Source of the DNA: Vibrio sp. SCSIO 43136
GTDB lineage: Bacteria; Pseudomonadota; Gammaproteobacteria; Enterobacterales; Vibrionaceae
Length of the DNA stretch: 64,000 nt
NCBI RefSeq assembly: GCF_023716565.1
Contig: NZ_CP071849.1
Span: forward strand, 372,001-436,000
Reading direction: 5' to 3'
Shown in pieces: positions 16,939 to 26,111 of this stretch (within the stretch, counting starts at the first letter, position 1; the number at the start of each line of letters is the position of its first letter). The position numbers and the translations under genes were made by a program. The notes under the pieces were generated by a model that saw only the letters and a program-made list of their open reading frames with translations, searched no databases and was not told the DNA's origin.

Positions 16939-18405
16939 TTAAATGCTGGTTTGAGCCGGTAGGATGATTGTGATGCTCAACCCTCCCAACTCAGAGTCCT
17001 GTGCGGAGATTGTACCGCCATGGGCTTTAACAATGTTCTTGCAGATCGCAAGCCCTAACCCTGAGCCTCCTTCGGTGCGACTTCGGGATTTATCCACTCG
17101 ATATAGCCGCTCAAAGAGTTTGGACTGATGGGCTTTGGCGACCGCAGGCGCACTGTCTTTAACTTCAATCGTAATCAGCTTTTCGCTCGAATGTAGGTTG
17201 AAGTGAACTTGTCCTTGTTCGTCGGTGTATCGATAGCTGTTCTCTAATACATTGTTCAAGAGTTGACTCATCGCTTTACTGTCACCATTGGCAACGATGC
17301 CACTAGTCACATTGCTGCGCAGCGTCAACCCTTTGTCTTGGTAACGGGTTTGATAGCGTTTAACGGTTTCATTCGCAAGCGCAGAATAATCCAAAGACTC
17401 GTCGGTTAGATACAAGCTGCCATGTTCGCTTTGAGCAAGGGTGTTCAGATCTCCTACCAATTTCGTCAGATTTAGCGTTTGAGCATGGAGCGAATCGATA
17501 TATTCAGCACTTGGCGCACGGATACCGTCCTGAATTGCTTCAATTTCGCTACGTAGTACCGCCAGAGGCGTTCTAAGTTCATGGGCAATATCGCCCAGCC
17601 ATTGCTCTCTAAGTTGTTTCTGCTGCTGCAAAGATTCGCCGAGTTGGTTGAATGCTTCAACTAGGTGGTCAAACTCATCATTACTACGAGTGGTGATCCG
17701 GTAAGAAAGTTCACCTTTTGTTAGCTTTCTTGTACCGTCACGCAAAGCTTTCATCGGTGTTAACCAAGTCCGCACGAGAATTAAGGCGATAACCAACGAG
17801 ATGAATGTACCCGCCGCAAGAATCAAATAGACTTGTTGCATTTGGTGTTCGACAAAACTGTCTGCAAGTGGTTCGGCAATAAATTGGTGTTGTTGCACCG
17901 CAATCCAGCCAACAGTTTCCCCCTCAACCTTTATAGCAATAAACTCCATTTTGGTATTGGGCGCAGGGCGCAGGATGTTTTCTCTCGCACCAAGAAGGAT
18001 CTCTTTGTTGGCATCAAGCAAGTTAAGTCGTTGAAATAAAGGAGAGGTAGGCTGCATTACGCCACGAGGTGGACGAGGAAGCTCTCCTCTAGGCAAGTCA
18101 TCTATCCGAGCCGGAGCAAACTTGTGCAGCATGTCACGTGTCTTAGGTGGAATTTCTCCAATCTCGAACATGATCTCCGCCCAAATCTTAGGGTTTCGAA
18201 TAATTCGATCCCAACCGCCGTGTTGGACGTAAGCTTTTTCTGTACGCGTTGCTAGAGATTGTACTTTCTCTAGCTCTTGTTGGTTAAGGTAATCTTGTAA
18301 CCCCTGTTTGAGGCTACCGTTAATGAGCAGTGCGCTCGCAGCAAACAGTAAAACACTGACTAACAAAAATGAGCTAAACAGTTTGGTAAAGATGGACAGA
18401 CGCAT
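16939..18405 (-). CDS. membrane sensor histidine kinase, BaeS/CpxA-like
   Basis: A 488-residue kinase. TM1 is at about 8-30. A periplasmic domain of roughly 160 residues includes a proline/arginine-rich loop ('PRGELPRPPRG'). TM2 is at about 195-215, followed by HAMP, the H-box 'DIAHELRTPLAVLRSEIE', and an ATPase domain with N-box 'NNVLENSYRY' and G-box 'EGGSGLGLAICKN'. All catalytic motifs are intact. It heads a likely operon with the response regulator and perhaps the Lcl/EF-hand gene. The signal is unknown. The proline-rich loop and the calcium-binding product downstream hint at a divalent-cation or cationic-peptide cue. Confidence 0.93.
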   Translation of the reverse strand: MRLSIFTKLFSSFLLVSVLLFAASALLINGSLKQGLQDYLNQQELEKVQSLATRTEKAYVQHGGWDRIIRNPKIWAEIMFEIGEIPPKTRDMLHKFAPARIDDLPRGELPRPPRGVMQPTSPLFQRLNLLDANKEILLGARENILRPAPNTKMEFIAIKVEGETVGWIAVQQHQFIAEPLADSFVEHQMQQVYLILAAGTFISLVIALILVRTWLTPMKALRDGTRKLTKGELSYRITTRSNDEFDHLVEAFNQLGESLQQQKQLREQWLGDIAHELRTPLAVLRSEIEAIQDGIRAPSAEYIDSLHAQTLNLTKLVGDLNTLAQSEHGSLYLTDESLDYSALANETVKRYQTRYQDKGLTLRSNVTSGIVANGDSKAMSQLLNNVLENSYRYTDEQGQVHFNLHSSEKLITIEVKDSAPAVAKAHQSKLFERLYRVDKSRSRTEGGSGLGLAICKNIVKAHGGTISAQDSELGGLSITIILPAQTSI

Positions 18406-18683
18406 CCCAGCACTTCCTAATTGAATTCGTTTTCCGGTGGCTAGCGTAGTAAGTGGATATTATTGTTATAACTACACCTGATACTACATAGCGTCGCTGA
18501 CGTCTAGGCAGTTATTGAGTTTTAGTGATATCTAAGCCGTAGATGTGTGCTGATAGCCATTTATAAAAGCTGTTGTATCAAACAGTTGTATTTGCAGTGA
18601 GTATGGCGTAGAAATGTAGTGCTTTTACTCTAATATTTATGGTTATGACTCAATAGTTTGGGTTTGTGAACAAGGATAGTGAA

Positions 18684-19313
18684 ATGATTAAGCTACACCA
18701 CCTCAATAAATCTCGTTCAAAACGTATTATCTGGTTGCTCGAGGAACTTCAAGTTCCTTACGAGATCACCGCCTATCAAAGAGACGCTCAAACCAACCTT
18801 GCCCCACCAGAGCTAAAAGCGATTCACCCGTTGGGAAAATCACCAGTGATTGAACAAGACGGTCATGTGCTGGCTGAGTCTGGTGCCATCATTGAGTACC
18901 TTGCACAACGCTATGCTGCCGATACCTTGGTGCCAGAGAAAGACTCATTTAAATATCGTGAGTACCTACAGTGGTTGCACTTTGCTGAGAGCTCAGCGGC
19001 TTTGCCCCATTTGATGCACTATTTTCTCAAGGTAGATGGATGCGAAACTCGGTTTCTAGACGGCTATACCAAGCAAGAGCTGGCCAACATATTGGGATAC
19101 TTGAATACACACTTAAGCGACAATCAATGGTTGGTGGGAGAACAATTTACGGCAGCGGACATATTGTTGTCGTTTGTAATCGAAATGGCGGCTGGGTTAG
19201 GCCTATTGGGAGAGTATCCGGCACTTCAACGATATTTGACGGATTTGCATGCAAAGCCAGCGGCGCAAAAAGCAGCCCAACTAGAAGCGGAATATGATAA
19301 TAACGTAAGCTAA
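18684..19313 (+). CDS. glutathione S-transferase
   Basis: A 209-residue cytosolic GST. The N-terminal thioredoxin fold has 'HHLNKSRSKRIIWLLEEL' with a Ser/Arg active-site region, cis-proline 'GKSPVI' and 'ESGAIIEYL'. The helical domain contains the 'FTAADILLSF' N-capping motif. It is close to the GstB-like/'GST3' bacterial group. The ATG at 18684 is preferred over an upstream GTG because AAGGATAG lies directly before it. It is separated from RidA by a perfect bidirectional terminator. The substrate is unknown. Confidence 0.9.
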   Translation: MIKLHHLNKSRSKRIIWLLEELQVPYEITAYQRDAQTNLAPPELKAIHPLGKSPVIEQDGHVLAESGAIIEYLAQRYAADTLVPEKDSFKYREYLQWLHFAESSAALPHLMHYFLKVDGCETRFLDGYTKQELANILGYLNTHLSDNQWLVGEQFTAADILLSFVIEMAAGLGLLGEYPALQRYLTDLHAKPAAQKAAQLEAEYDNNVS

Positions 19314-19330
19314 GTTAACCGATTGATAAG

Positions 19331-19366
19331 AAAAAAAACGCCGAAGCTGAGCTTCGGCGTTTTTTT
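19331..19366. terminator. bidirectional terminator
   Basis: A long A-run, the stem ACGCCGAAGCT/AGCTTCGGCGT, and a long T-run serve the GST and RidA genes. Confidence 0.97.
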
Positions 19367-19371
19367 AGAAA

Positions 19372-19719
19372 TTATTTCTCTGCTGCAACAACAGAAATTT
19401 CTACAAGTAGAGCTTCGCGAGCCATGCTTGCTTCAACACATGCGCGTGCTGGAGCGTGGCCAGCTGGAACCCATGCGTCCCATACTGCGTTCATTTCTGC
19501 GAAATCTTTCATGTCTTTGATGTAGATAGTTGCAGAAAGCATGTGCTCTTTATCACTGCCTGCTTGCTCAAGAAGCGCTTCAACTTTGTCTAGCATTGTT
19601 TGAGTTTGCTCAGTGATGCCTTGCTCAGCATCTGCACAAACTTGACCACAAAGGTAGATAGTACCGTTGTGCTTAACAATGCGGCTCATGCGCTGCTTAG
19701 TTTCCATTCTTTCGATCAT
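19372..19719 (-). CDS. RidA/YjgF family protein, YoaB-like
   Basis: A 115-residue protein with the YjgF/YER057c/UK114 fold. '[11 protein letters not shown]', '[15 protein letters not shown]' and '[11 protein letters not shown]' follow the family pattern, and the arginine of 'PARACVEA' is in the position of the deaminase arginine of RidA. The family hydrolyses reactive enamine/imine intermediates, but YoaB-type members have no assigned substrate. The start is uncertain: ATG at 19719, a GTG four codons earlier, or ATG at 19707. Confidence 0.88.
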   Translation of the reverse strand: MIERMETKQRMSRIVKHNGTIYLCGQVCADAEQGITEQTQTMLDKVEALLEQAGSDKEHMLSATIYIKDMKDFAEMNAVWDAWVPAGHAPARACVEASMAREALLVEISVVAAEK

Positions 19720-19931
19720 GGTTCTTTTCACTATGTTGGATAACAGGAGCCAACATTGTATAAGAAACTAGAGATGGTTCAATGTAAAATATAAAAAATA
19801 TGTGTTGATAAGGTTATTTTGCAAAAATATTTGCTGACCTTCTTATGAGCGAAGCAATAATTCTACATAGATTTGACATGGGATTATTTGAACCGACGTA
19901 GAGTCACTACATCGCTAGGGAGGATATTAAA

Positions 19932-20363
19932 ATGCAGATAGATCTGGATAAGCCGAAGCACTTTGTCTTGTGGGCTTTAGCTTTGAATACCCTATACTTA
20001 GTTCTTACGTGGATTTTTCAAGAGCTGTTGTTTAAAGGTGGCTTTAACTTCATTCGAGAGCTGTACGGGGTGCAGTTCGTGGTGGGTTTTGCGGCCGCTT
20101 ATATTATGAGCCGATTGACTCGCCAATCACTGTTATGCTCATTTTTGGCTGGGGTTGGCTATAGCTTATTGGTGTTTTTGTGCGGATCACTGCCTTGGTT
20201 ATTGCTCATGTTCCACCTAGGGGGCTATCAGCTAGAAGCGATGCATGCATTCAACTTGCTTGGAGCAATAATGATGTTTGAAGTTGCCTTGCAAAACATG
20301 TTGATTATGGGGTTAGCCACAAGTCTAACTTATTGGTTTTTTCTGCGCTCAAAGCAGGGTTAA
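19932..20363 (+). CDS. four-helix inner-membrane protein, unknown function
   Basis: A 143-residue protein that I do not recognise. About four membrane helices are visible (residues near 10-30, 45-62, 68-92 and 105-135). GGAGGATATTAAA gives a good ribosome site. It lies convergent to the last gene of the syp cluster and has no motif tying it to polysaccharide synthesis. Confidence 0.75.
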   Translation: MQIDLDKPKHFVLWALALNTLYLVLTWIFQELLFKGGFNFIRELYGVQFVVGFAAAYIMSRLTRQSLLCSFLAGVGYSLLVFLCGSLPWLLLMFHLGGYQLEAMHAFNLLGAIMMFEVALQNMLIMGLATSLTYWFFLRSKQG

Positions 20364-20429
20364 CTTGCAATGGTATTAAGTAAAGCCAAGTTAACCCCAC
20401 AACGGAAATGAACTCGATGGGCCGACATA

Positions 20430-21050
20430 TTATCGGCCTCTGCCGTCTACCATCACCCACAAAGTCTTAAATAAAATCTGCATATCGGTTGCAAACCAAC
20501 TCGATAAAGAACGGATTGAAAGGGCGTAACTGTGATCGAAACCTACTTTTGAGCGCACATCTTCAATGCATGTGTCGTAGCCTTGGTTGACTTGTGCAAG
20601 ACCTGTGATCCCCGGAAGCACGCCGTAGGTTCTCTCGGCAAAAAATGGGATAGCATTCTCCAGTTTTTGATAGAACCCCGGACGTTCAGGGCGAGGACCA
20701 ATCAACGACATGTCTCCCACCAACACGTTAATCAATTGTGGCAATTCGTCTAAGCGGGTTTTGCGCAGGAAGCGACCGACAGGCGTGATGCGAGGATCGT
20801 TTTCAGTCGCCCACACAGCGCCGCTTTTGCTTTCGGCATCAATATACATGGTGCGAAATTTGATGATTTCAAACAGTGCCATTTTTTCTGGGGTTGATTT
20901 ACCGACGCGAAGCTGGCGATAAAAAACAGGCCCCTTGGATGTTACGACAATTGCAAGGGCTACCATAGGCCAAACAGGAAGTGTTAATAGTAGCCCAGCC
21001 AATGCGCCAATTAGGTCGAATGTGCGTTTTGCGATAGTAATAATGCTCAT
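20430..21050 (-). CDS. sypR: SypR: initiating sugar-phosphate transferase
   Basis: A 206-residue monotopic phosphoglycosyl transferase of the WcaJ/PglC superfamily. It moves a sugar-phosphate from a nucleotide sugar to undecaprenyl phosphate, the first step of repeat-unit synthesis. One N-terminal hydrophobic segment (about 12-35) is followed by 'FEIIKFRTM', 'RKTRLDELPQLINVL' and 'GDMSLIGPRPERP', all hallmarks of the catalytic core. It is the short form without the extra N-terminal helices of WbaP. It is the last gene of the cluster, as sypR is in V. fischeri, and follows sypQ by 30 bases. Confidence 0.9.
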   Translation of the reverse strand: MSIITIAKRTFDLIGALAGLLLTLPVWPMVALAIVVTSKGPVFYRQLRVGKSTPEKMALFEIIKFRTMYIDAESKSGAVWATENDPRITPVGRFLRKTRLDELPQLINVLVGDMSLIGPRPERPGFYQKLENAIPFFAERTYGVLPGITGLAQVNQGYDTCIEDVRSKVGFDHSYALSIRSLSSWFATDMQILFKTLWVMVDGRGR

Positions 21051-21080
21051 AATATTGCTCCTTGAAGTCGATATGACGGG

Positions 21081-22268
21081 TTATTCGTTGACGCGGTTCC
21101 AGCGTCCGGATTCCATGCCTAAAAGGTATCTCAGCCCGCCAATTAGGTTGGCGGTATGGCCTGCGATGAGGTAGCTAAGGTAACGACAAATCGTGTGCTT
21201 GAAGAGTGTTGGTTGCCACCAAGCCATCACGCCAATGGCGTACGCAGCTAATTGCAATCCAAGTAGTGCTGCAAACAGTTCGTAATGGCTCAGAGAGATG
21301 CTCAACACCAGGCAGCAAATCATCAAATATGGGGTTGCTAGGCGTAGCCCTTTCCCAGAGATAAATGCTAAAGCGATTCCGCGGTGTTTAGGCAAAAACA
21401 AACTTGCAAGTTCAATGGCTTGCTGCATGTTACCCGCTGATATTCTCAAACGTCGTTTAAAGTCAGCTTCTTCGCTGGTGGGTTCTTGTTCCAATGCCAC
21501 CATATTGGGTTCGTAATCGGCGACAAATCCCTGTTTAACTATGGTCATCGGTAAGATGAAGTCATCGTTGATGGTATTGCTAGGTAAGGGTTGGAACAGA
21601 TGTGTTCTAAACAAATAGAAAGCACCGTGTGAACCTAACGATGAACCTAACGTTGTCTCATCAAGCTTTAACTGACTCTGGTATTGCCAATATTTGGACT
21701 CAGCAGCATTAGACTGGTCAAGCAGTTGATAAGTGGCGTTAACGACGCCTGTGGTTGGGCTGCAAAAGTGTGCTGCGGCAATTAATAGAGCGTCGATAGA
21801 TATCAAGGCAGATACGTCGCTTAGTGCCGTGATATCAGACTGAACACTTATCATGGCATGATTAATGACGGCGACTTTTCCTCGGTTGCCTTCAAACTCC
21901 TCGATACGAAACAGAGTGTCTTCACAAATCGGTTCTTGAATGGTATTGCGAGCGATTTGTGCAGTTTCGTCGTGACAGCCATCGCACAGGATTCGAATTT
22001 CTAACTTGTTTCTCGGGTAGTCAAGGCTGGCAAGATTACGGATCTTGTCAGCAATCCAGCGCTCTTCATTATAGGCTGGTACGAGTACGGTGATGGATGG
22101 CAAATTGCGATCTCGTTTGCCGCCCAAAAACTGTCTTGGCGTGAATTGCGTTTGCTTCGGTCGATGATTCTTTGCGTACCATTTTAGCCACAATGGATAG
22201 CCCACATGGTGGTATACGACCAGAGAGCCGCAGGTTAGACACAGTGACATTAAAATCCAATCCAACAT
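21081..22268 (-). CDS. sypQ: SypQ: membrane glycosyltransferase family 2
   Basis: A 395-residue family-2 glycosyltransferase of the processive type. It has an N-terminal anchor helix, the nucleotide-binding opener 'SITVLVPAYNEERWIADKI', an acceptor 'NDDFILP' block (the E/D-D position) and an 'RRLRISAGN' equivalent of the Q-x-x-R-W motif, then three C-terminal helices (about 300-375). The expected D-x-D aspartates read 'LSDVSALI', a degenerate form. The gene starts two bases after the sypP stop, so translation is probably coupled. Confidence 0.88.
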   Translation of the reverse strand: MLDWILMSLCLTCGSLVVYHHVGYPLWLKWYAKNHRPKQTQFTPRQFLGGKRDRNLPSITVLVPAYNEERWIADKIRNLASLDYPRNKLEIRILCDGCHDETAQIARNTIQEPICEDTLFRIEEFEGNRGKVAVINHAMISVQSDITALSDVSALISIDALLIAAAHFCSPTTGVVNATYQLLDQSNAAESKYWQYQSQLKLDETTLGSSLGSHGAFYLFRTHLFQPLPSNTINDDFILPMTIVKQGFVADYEPNMVALEQEPTSEEADFKRRLRISAGNMQQAIELASLFLPKHRGIALAFISGKGLRLATPYLMICCLVLSISLSHYELFAALLGLQLAAYAIGVMAWWQPTLFKHTICRYLSYLIAGHTANLIGGLRYLLGMESGRWNRVNE

Positions 22269-22270
22269 GA

Positions 22271-23353
22271 TTAAGCTCCTTGTAATAGTGCGTTGTAGCC
22301 ATTGCTCATTTTGAGCAATGAGTTATTAGCGACGACAAAATCTCTTGGCGACTGAATACAGTAGCGTTTTAACATCGACTCGATCCCTTTCGAGAGAGCA
22401 ATGGCGCTGCCTTGACGAACGGCTCGGCCAGAAATAGGACAGATGGTTTCAGCGCTGGCTCCAACATTGGTCACGAGCGTCGGTGTGTTGCAGGCTTGCG
22501 CTTCTAGCGGAGCAAGGGGCAGCCCTTCATGGCGAGAAGGCAAACAGAACAGATTTAAGCTTTGATAAAAGCTTGGCATGTCATCGACCAATCCAAGAAA
22601 ATGGACACGATCACTGACATTGAGTTTTACCGCTAGGTCTTTAAGTGCTTGGTCTTGGCTGCCGATGCCAGCGATGGCAAGGTGAATATCACGGTGGCAA
22701 AAACGCAGTGCAGTGATCAGTTGGTCGTGACCTTTGACAGATTCTAATCGGCCAGCGCTACCAATTAAGGTGACGCTTTGTGGCAGTGAAAGCTTTTGAC
22801 GAGCAGGTGCTTGTGCGTTGGGTTGGAATTTGTCGCAATCAATGCCGTTTTTAATCACTTCGACATGAGGAACGTTAAAGGTACGCATTAACTGATGTTT
22901 TACTTGGTCAGCGTCCGCCACCAAAATTGGCTTAGCCAGCTTGAGCGCCAGTGATTGTATTTTTTGATGTTTTGTATTGTTCAAGTGCCAGCCATCATGC
23001 TCGGTATGAATTCTAACCGGTACCTTGGCAAAGCCAGCACTAGAGCCTGCATATAACAATGGACCGATATGGTGACTATGGACAACATCCGGTCTAATCA
23101 AACGAAACAGCTTGGTTAACGTCCAGAACAGGCTTGGAGTTAAACCGGATGGTTTGTCTAAAAATAGTAGTTGGTTAGCATGTGCCTGTAGGCGAGGCCA
23201 GTGAGCTAGACTTTGCTGCTTAGTGCCTTCCAAACTGACGACCGTTACCTCGTGATTAGATGGGCTCTGAGCTAGCAAGTCCAGCACCATGCATTCTAGG
23301 CCTCCAGGTGCCAACCTTTGAACGACGTGTACGATGCGTTTTTTACGGTTCAT
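22271..23353 (-). CDS. sypP: SypP: glycosyltransferase family 4
   Basis: A 360-residue GT-B enzyme. The N-terminal acceptor domain opens with 'RIVHVVQRLAPGGLECMVLDLL'. The C-terminal nucleotide-sugar domain has 'LIGSAGRLESVKGHDQLI' and the E-x7-E element 'PSRHEGLPLAPLEA'. It is likely to add one sugar to the lipid-linked repeat unit at the cytoplasmic face. It is the first gene of the sypPQR segment, which has its own sigma-54 promoter, as reported for V. fischeri. A hairpin separates it from sypO. Confidence 0.9.
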   Translation of the reverse strand: MNRKKRIVHVVQRLAPGGLECMVLDLLAQSPSNHEVTVVSLEGTKQQSLAHWPRLQAHANQLLFLDKPSGLTPSLFWTLTKLFRLIRPDVVHSHHIGPLLYAGSSAGFAKVPVRIHTEHDGWHLNNTKHQKIQSLALKLAKPILVADADQVKHQLMRTFNVPHVEVIKNGIDCDKFQPNAQAPARQKLSLPQSVTLIGSAGRLESVKGHDQLITALRFCHRDIHLAIAGIGSQDQALKDLAVKLNVSDRVHFLGLVDDMPSFYQSLNLFCLPSRHEGLPLAPLEAQACNTPTLVTNVGASAETICPISGRAVRQGSAIALSKGIESMLKRYCIQSPRDFVVANNSLLKMSNGYNALLQGA

Positions 23354-23398
23354 TGTCTCTTCCTTTTCGCAATCAAATGTTCGTTTGTGATTAATAGT

Positions 23399-23414
23399 GC
23401 ATTGTGTGTGCCAA
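23399..23414 (-). promoter_or_regulatory. sigma-54 promoter for sypPQR
   Basis: The minus strand reads TTGGCACACACAATGC: GG and GC are separated by exactly 10 bases, the invariant -24/-12 geometry, and the flanks fit TGGCAC-N5-TTGCA well. The start of transcription would be near 23388, about 35 bases before the sypP ATG. Confidence 0.85.
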
Positions 23415-23472
23415 TTATTTATTCATTTATAATCAATAGGTTAGGTTTTGACTGGTGATTAATAGACAGGAT

Positions 23473-23499
23473 TGTCCAAATTGAGAATCAGATTGAGAA
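23473..23499 (-). promoter_or_regulatory. SypG enhancer-like boxes upstream of sypP
   Basis: On the minus strand TTCTCAATCTGATTC (23485-23499) fits the TTCTCA-N3-TGMDWN consensus I recall for the V. fischeri syp enhancer. A second, overlapping near-match (TTCTCAATTTGG) follows. Both lie about 100 bases upstream of the predicted transcription start. Confidence 0.7.
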
Positions 23500-23519
23500 A
23501 GTGCTGGTATGGTACGCAA

Positions 23520-23555
23520 ACAGTAGGGGCGCTTTTTTATAAGCGCCCCTACTGT
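23520..23555. terminator. strong hairpin between sypO and sypP
   Basis: A 15-pair perfect stem (arms 23520-23534 and 23541-23555) with a six-base loop has T-rich flanks on both strands. It should end the transcript coming through sypO and so isolate sypPQR under its own promoter. Confidence 0.85.
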
Positions 23556-23567
23556 TTGTTATTGGAG

Positions 23568-24986
23568 TTAGGTAATTTTAGGGATACTGGTCAACACGGG
23601 CACCCCAGTTAATGCTTCCATTTCGCTTCGGTAGCGTATGGTTGAAACAAACAGTTCGGTCAAAATCGCCATGCCAATACCCAGTCCAAGCCCTGCGACT
23701 AAACCCGCTATCAGGTAGATGACGGTTGGGAAGTTGGCTGGCAGACTTGGGGTGTAGGGTAAATCGATCACTTTAATACGTTTACTGTGCTCAAATGCCC
23801 CAAGTTCACCGGTTAACTGCGCCATTTCATAGCGTTGCATTAACTCATCATAGAGCTGACGTTTGACGTTAACGTCACGTTGGAGTCGATAGAGATCTTT
23901 CGCTGCATCACCAAAGCGAGTTACTTGGACTTCCAATTCGTCAATCATGGCTTGAAGGCTTTTAGTTTCTTCTTTTAAGGATTCATAGCGGGCACGAACC
24001 AGCTGTAGGCTTTGCAGTTGTGTAACTAACAATGGCGCAGCACGATTAACCTCTTCTTGACCGCTGGCAAGATCCCACAAGGTCCCACTGTCGATACTTG
24101 GTTGTGCTTGGGAAAGAATGGCCGCTCGTTCTTGCTCCAACCGATTGAGCGCACGACGTTTGGCTTGCACCTCACTGTGCTGGTCGGTGTAACGAGCCGT
24201 AAGCAGTGTTAGCTCACTGCGAGTGGTAATGATTTGTTCTTCAATGCGACCTACCACGGGGTTAGTCTTAGATAGTTGTTGATCTAGGCTACCTAAGCTT
24301 TTTTCTACCCCTGCCAGTTCAGCTTGTTTTTCGGCCAAACTTTGTTTGAGAGAGGCAAGCCTTGCCAGGCTTTGGCTTTGCATCTCGGGGGTGATGGAAG
24401 CGTTAAGGTTGGTAAATTCTGCCAGCGCTTGTTCGGCAAGTGCGAGGTCTTCTGCTCTTCTTTGAATGTGAATCGATAAAAACTCTTGGGAGTCTTGAAT
24501 CGACGAGCGTTCAGGTGCAAGTAGTTGCTCGATAAAATGGCGGCTTACCGATTCGAGTAGCGCCTTCATTCCTTGTGGAGAATCGGAGGTCAGTTGAATT
24601 TTGAGTAAATCTTTACCCACTTGTGATACCGATAAGCTAGCCGCCATTTTTTGAATCACCCACTCCTTTTGCTGTTCATTCATATCAGGGGTGATCAAAT
24701 TTAATTCAACGGCAACAGAGGTCAGCACATGACGGCTTTTGAGTAGCGTTTTGATGGCACTTAAGCGATCTTTGAGCATGGTCGACACGGCCAAGTCTTC
24801 CAAAAACGGATTCATTTTGGCGGTTTCTTGAATCAGGAAACTGGTATGCGCAACATAGTGGGGGGCAGTGGTTTTTGAGATCACCCCACCCAAAATCGGC
24901 AAGATCAACATAGGCATCACAATCAAATATCTGCGACGCCACGCCGCATACATTAATAGCAACAGACGTTGTTTTAGCTTAATCAT
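23568..24986 (-). CDS. sypO: SypO: polysaccharide chain-length determinant (Wzz/PCP family)
   Basis: A 472-residue polysaccharide co-polymerase. TM1 is at about residues 18-38. A long periplasmic region follows, with predicted coiled coils (for example 'QKQAELAGVEKSLGSLDQQL'), and TM2 is near 425-448, preceded by a proline-containing 'TPSLPANFPTVIYL' motif typical of PCP-2 proteins. Unlike Wzc it has no fused kinase domain; SypD is the separate partner. The ATG at 24986 overlaps the sypN stop as ATGA, which argues for it against a reading 15 codons longer. Confidence 0.9.
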   Translation of the reverse strand: MIKLKQRLLLLMYAAWRRRYLIVMPMLILPILGGVISKTTAPHYVAHTSFLIQETAKMNPFLEDLAVSTMLKDRLSAIKTLLKSRHVLTSVAVELNLITPDMNEQQKEWVIQKMAASLSVSQVGKDLLKIQLTSDSPQGMKALLESVSRHFIEQLLAPERSSIQDSQEFLSIHIQRRAEDLALAEQALAEFTNLNASITPEMQSQSLARLASLKQSLAEKQAELAGVEKSLGSLDQQLSKTNPVVGRIEEQIITTRSELTLLTARYTDQHSEVQAKRRALNRLEQERAAILSQAQPSIDSGTLWDLASGQEEVNRAAPLLVTQLQSLQLVRARYESLKEETKSLQAMIDELEVQVTRFGDAAKDLYRLQRDVNVKRQLYDELMQRYEMAQLTGELGAFEHSKRIKVIDLPYTPSLPANFPTVIYLIAGLVAGLGLGIGMAILTELFVSTIRYRSEMEALTGVPVLTSIPKIT

Positions 24987-26110
24987 AATTGCCTCACTAA
25001 TTGCTCTATGGTCTCGGCTCGGTTTTTCCAACTATGTGCTTGTAAAGCTTCACTGCTATCAATTTTGCTGCCTTTTAGCTGGGAAAGCGCTTGGCAAAAG
25101 TCCTCGACGTTTGATGTTTGTGCCACCCAATGATCATAAGCGGCTAGGGCAGGAAAGGGTGTGGCAACTACCGGACGCTCTACGGCAAGATACTCCAAAA
25201 GTTTCAACGGATTACATGCTTGAATTTGTTGGTTAGGGATAAATGGCAACAAACTAACATCCCAGTGCTGAGAATATTGCGGCAGCTGATGATGCGGCTT
25301 TGGCCCGAGGTAGTATACATTGGCAAGTTTGGGTAATTGGCACTGTGAAAGCTCGTTGGGCCCAATGAAGACAAAGTCCCAATTCGGTAGGCGCAGTGCT
25401 AGATGCTGAATGAGATCATAATCTAACCATTGAGAAAGACTGCCGTAAAACCCAGCAATAGGTCGGCCATTATTCGGCAAATCTTGTGCTCTTGGCGATG
25501 GAGTGGTGAATAGCTCCAAGTCGACACCGTGGGGAATGATATGAGATTTGTGTGATGGAAACTTTTGAGCGAGTTTATCACTTGCAGTCAAAATAAGGTC
25601 CGCCTTTGAAGCAAGAGCTTGCTCATGCTGGTGAACGGTTTGATGGTCCACTCCCGCCAGCGCAGAAAAATCATCGCCACAGTAATAAATGATCGCAGAC
25701 TCTCCTAATTGACCACACAGATCTGCTGCTGTTGGTAAAGATGTCCACAAAATAGGGTCGATGAGGTTCATCTTTTCAATCATGGGCAAAAGCTGAGCTT
25801 TCATTAGTTTTACTGCCAGCGCACGTGCGCCTTTCGAGCGAGGTGCGGGAATGGTTCTCAGTGTGACCACTTTCATCTGGCTTGGCATGTCCGCTTTTGC
25901 AAGTGGCATTTGGGCGGCTTTGCTTTTGCCTAGGAGTTTGGTCATGGCTCGCGAGATATCGTGTCGGTTAAACTTTGGCTGGCGCAAACCAATTGAGTTT
26001 ACCCACAGCACTTTTCGGCGAGTGGCGAGCTGTTTCACTAAGTGCTGAGTGCTGGTAGGCAATGCGCCCCAATCTTCACCAAAAACGATCAAGTCTTTAT
26101 TCACTCTCAT
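24983..26110 (-). CDS. sypN: SypN: glycosyltransferase
   Basis: A 375-residue GT-B type glycosyltransferase. It opens 'KDLIVFGEDWGALPTSTQHLV', and the C-terminal half carries 'GFYGSLSQWLDYDLI', 'GPKPHHQLPQYSQHWDVSLLPF' and 'NPLKLLEYLAVERPVVAT', the sugar-nucleotide site. It resembles TuaH/GT4-like enzymes used in exopolysaccharide assembly. It starts one base after the sypM stop and overlaps sypO by four bases, so the three genes are one translationally coupled unit. Confidence 0.87.
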   Translation of the reverse strand: MRVNKDLIVFGEDWGALPTSTQHLVKQLATRRKVLWVNSIGLRQPKFNRHDISRAMTKLLGKSKAAQMPLAKADMPSQMKVVTLRTIPAPRSKGARALAVKLMKAQLLPMIEKMNLIDPILWTSLPTAADLCGQLGESAIIYYCGDDFSALAGVDHQTVHQHEQALASKADLILTASDKLAQKFPSHKSHIIPHGVDLELFTTPSPRAQDLPNNGRPIAGFYGSLSQWLDYDLIQHLALRLPNWDFVFIGPNELSQCQLPKLANVYYLGPKPHHQLPQYSQHWDVSLLPFIPNQQIQACNPLKLLEYLAVERPVVATPFPALAAYDHWVAQTSNVEDFCQALSQLKGSKIDSSEALQAHSWKNRAETIEQLVRQL

Positions 26111-26111
26111 G

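Noticed and set aside
20418..20438. Terminator at the end of sypR
   Set aside because: GGCCGA/TCGGCC can pair, but the stem lies partly in the coding end and no T-run follows on the minus strand.
24868..25236. Plus-strand frame of 122 codons across the sypN/sypO junction
   Set aside because: It is antisense to two conserved genes and has no coding features of its own.
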